Shown here in pieces: positions 33,612-35,344 of a stretch of DNA of 35,344 nucleotides. The position numbers were made by a program, and so were the translations under genes. The notes beneath the pieces were generated by a model, which searched no databases, was not told where the DNA came from, and saw only the letters and a list, made by a program, of their open reading frames with translations. Within the stretch, counting starts at the first letter, position 1, and each line of letters starts with the position of its first letter. The DNA comes from Myxococcales bacterium (GTDB lineage: Bacteria; Myxococcota_A; Polyangia; Polyangiales; Polyangiaceae): assembly GCA_021847645.1 (NCBI GenBank), contig JAJZQG010000069.1, positions 1 to 35,344 of the forward strand. The letters are read 5' to 3'.

Positions 33612-34773
33612 CGACGCGCGGGTGAGCTACGACGAGGTCCTGGCCGCCGGCGCGGAGCCGGTGCTCATGGTCCGCGAGCGCATCCTCGAGTACGGCAAGG
33701 ACGACGGGTACGAGCCCGCCGGCTGCGAGCACGGCTGCACGCCCAACTTCGACTACGACACGCGGAAGAAGGAGCGGCTCGTCGGGGTGGCCTGCCCGAA
33801 CGACCCCGCGTGCTGGCCGGGGTGGACCTGGGTCGCGCGCACCGAGGTCGAGGGCCTGCGCTGCCGAGCGAAGGACGTGTTCGCCGCGCTCGCTGCCCGC
33901 AACGGCTTGGAGCCTCTCACCGTCGCGGTGCCGCCGCCGTTCGTCGGCGTGGGGCTACTGCGCCGCCGGGGGCTGTCGGTGCCTGTGGTGTGGCTCCGTT
34001 CGGCGACGCGCGGCTTCGAGCAGCTCTGTCGCGGTCTCCGGGCGCAGCTCGGCCACGACGCGCTCATCGTGCTCGTCGCGAGGAACCCGCGCGTGCCGTT
34101 CGCGGTCAGCGAGAAGATTGCCCCGCTCGAGCTGCTCGACGAGGCCCGCGGCGACCTCGGACTGGTTCGCGCGCTGGAGGAGCTGACGCCCGACTACCGC
34201 ACACGCGTGATCGCCGACCAGACGCTGGACCTCGACTACGTGAAGGTGCGCTTCGCGACACGGCCGGGAGATCGGCACGTGGTGGAGATCAACGGCCACG
34301 ACTTCGGCGGCTTCCGAAAGAGCGACGTGAAGTTCCTCCGCCTGCTGCTGCTCGCCGCGGCCCGAAAGAACGGCAAGGACGACGGCTGGCTCGACAAGTC
34401 TCGGCTGCGCGACGGCGACGACAAGGACCGCGCGCTCGAGCGCATGCGCGAGGAGCTGGTCACCTACGAAGTGCCGGGCCTGCCGGAGGCCGAGCGCAAG
34501 GCGTTGGTGCGCGCGCAGAAGGGTCAACTGCGTCTGGGCGTGCCGCCCGAGAACATCGAGCTGGACGCGTCGCTCGCCGGGCTCGAGTTCATCGGCCCCA
34601 CCACCACGGTGAAGAAGAGCGGCGCCAAGGCGAAGGCCACGCCGAAGCAGGAGGAGGGTCTGCAGAACGCGGCCGTGCTGCTCCGCGACTGCCGGCGCCT
34701 CGGAGCCCCCGGCGACGCCGAGGCGGTGAAGACGCCGTCTACGAGGGGTCGTTCCACCCGTAGCGCGCCTTGA
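33553..34773 (+). CDS. hypothetical protein with Cys-rich N-terminal region
   Basis: This is a 406-residue protein. Near residues 58-87 it has a Cys/His cluster (CEHGC, then CPNDPAC), a possible zinc site. A middle region (VSEKIAPLELLDEARGDLGLV, then IADQTLDLDYVKVRF) follows, then a basic C-terminal third ending in a Lys/Ala/Arg tail. No known fold was recognised. It starts at ATG 33553, inside the end of the previous gene; GTG 33568 would shorten the overlap. Its 3' end overlaps the convergent gene by 35 bases. The pairing with the gene before it suggests a two-protein unit. Confidence 0.78.
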   Translation: MRADDVKPWALLFSKLRRSDDARVSYDEVLAAGAEPVLMVRERILEYGKDDGYEPAGCEHGCTPNFDYDTRKKERLVGVACPNDPACWPGWTWVARTEVEGLRCRAKDVFAALAARNGLEPLTVAVPPPFVGVGLLRRRGLSVPVVWLRSATRGFEQLCRGLRAQLGHDALIVLVARNPRVPFAVSEKIAPLELLDEARGDLGLVRALEELTPDYRTRVIADQTLDLDYVKVRFATRPGDRHVVEINGHDFGGFRKSDVKFLRLLLLAAARKNGKDDGWLDKSRLRDGDDKDRALERMREELVTYEVPGLPEAERKALVRAQKGQLRLGVPPENIELDASLAGLEFIGPTTTVKKSGAKAKATPKQEEGLQNAAVLLRDCRRLGAPGDAEAVKTPSTRGRSTRSAP

Positions 34774-35344
34774 AGTTGTCTCGGAACCCGCCGCGGTCGG
34801 AGTCGTCGGGCTGCGGGAAGTCGTCGGCGGTCACGACCTTCGTCTTCGCGAGGTCCACCAGTACCGCTCGGCGGCGTCCGTCGCGCCCGTCGAACACGAC
34901 GCGCTCGCTCTCCTCGACCACGAAGCCGCCCTGCTTCTTGTTCTCCATGATGAGGCGGCGCAGGGCCTTGAGGTCGACGACCTCGCCCTCGTAGTCGATG
35001 CGCTTGCAGTGCGCGCGGAAGGCGTCGTAGGCGCTCTCGAGGTGCAGGGCGAGACGCCCGTTGTCGAACACGTAGTGGATGCGGTGCTTGAGGTGCCCCT
35101 GCACCGCCATCACGCCCAGCATCTCGAGGAAGTGGTCGAGGGCGTTCTTCACGCCGTGGTCCGTCTCCAGCACGTCGTCGAGGATGGCGTCGACGGCCTC
35201 GGGCACGCCGAGGTCCTCCGGCAGCTCGCAGCCGCAGGCCTTCGCGAACTCCTCGAAGAGATGCACGCCGAGCAGCATCGCGGTGAGGTTCTCGACGATG
35301 CGCACCGGCACCTTGCGCTCGCCGAGGAGCGCCTGGGTGACGCC
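34739..35344 (-). CDS. C-terminal part of a larger protein, cut by the window edge
   Basis: The minus-strand frame stays open to the right edge (GVTQALLGERKVPVRIVENL and on), so only about 201 C-terminal residues are visible. They are mostly helical and acidic (LPEDLGVPEAVDAILDDVLE), with HRIHYVFDNGRLALHLESAYDAF and, near the end, a basic/acidic RYGWNDPS tail. This could be the end of a replication helicase, primase or large element protein, but no diagnostic motif is in view. The apparent GTG at 35311 is probably internal. It converges on the Cys-rich hypothetical gene. Confidence 0.65.
   Translation of the reverse strand, partial: GVTQALLGERKVPVRIVENLTAMLLGVHLFEEFAKACGCELPEDLGVPEAVDAILDDVLETDHGVKNALDHFLEMLGVMAVQGHLKHRIHYVFDNGRLALHLESAYDAFRAHCKRIDYEGEVVDLKALRRLIMENKKQGGFVVEESERVVFDGRDGRRRAVLVDLAKTKVVTADDFPQPDDSDRGGFRDNFKARYGWNDPS

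Overview
The window is GC-rich throughout, with densely packed genes and many ATGA start/stop overlaps. Its best lineage clue is an ECF sigma factor of the CorE (ECF44) type, a metal-sensing group known best from Myxococcus. Together with the heavy-metal efflux gene set and the style of the mobile elements, this suggests a myxobacterium-like organism (Myxococcota). That is an inference from gene content, not a proven assignment.

Region A (about 48-13690) is a metal-resistance island. It holds three small lipoproteins (one very methionine-rich), a CorE-like sigma factor, a PLP transsulfuration enzyme, an EamA exporter with a His-rich tail, a DmeF-type cation diffusion facilitator, another lipoprotein, and a full CzcCBA-type RND pump. 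The pump operon starts with a BlaI-type repressor and a BlaR/M56-type membrane protease. That protease has a His/Cys-rich loop where a sensor would sit. A perfect 19-bp palindrome covers the -35 element of the BlaI promoter, which lies so close to the ATG that the transcript is probably leaderless. A short remnant of a sigma-54 activator ATPase lies between the exporter and the CDF gene.

Region B (about 13747-15861) is a junction. The 5' half of a tRNA-Phe-like gene is broken off beside a DDE (rve) transposase preceded by a strong hairpin. It is followed by about 760 bases without a convincing gene, containing two strong hairpins and three copies of a TTTAAC/CAGCGG motif.

Region C (about 15862-28183) looks like a defence island. 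On the minus strand is a type I restriction-modification operon: an excisionase-like HTH protein, HsdR, and an HsdM fused to a single-TRD specificity half. Divergent from it is a tightly coupled five-gene operon: SIS-HAD fusion, PRPP-type phosphoribosyltransferase-like protein, AP-ATPase-like P-loop NTPase, an unrecognised protein, and a PfkB sugar kinase with two Cys pairs. It joins a sugar-phosphate/nucleotide chemistry set to a switch-type ATPase. It is the best candidate here for an undescribed system.

Region D (about 28149-35344, running off the right edge) is the control module of an integrated element. It has a large serine recombinase with three small coupled partners (HTH protein, 61-aa protein, DUF2924 protein). 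Across a divergent promoter lie an XRE regulator and an ImmA/IrrE protease, then two hypothetical proteins and the C-terminal end of a further protein. Two 20-bp sites sharing TGTCCCCT and AACA, one in the divergent promoter and one before the first hypothetical gene, look like operators of one regulator, probably the XRE/ImmA pair. Regions C and D may be one island, but no attachment sites were found.
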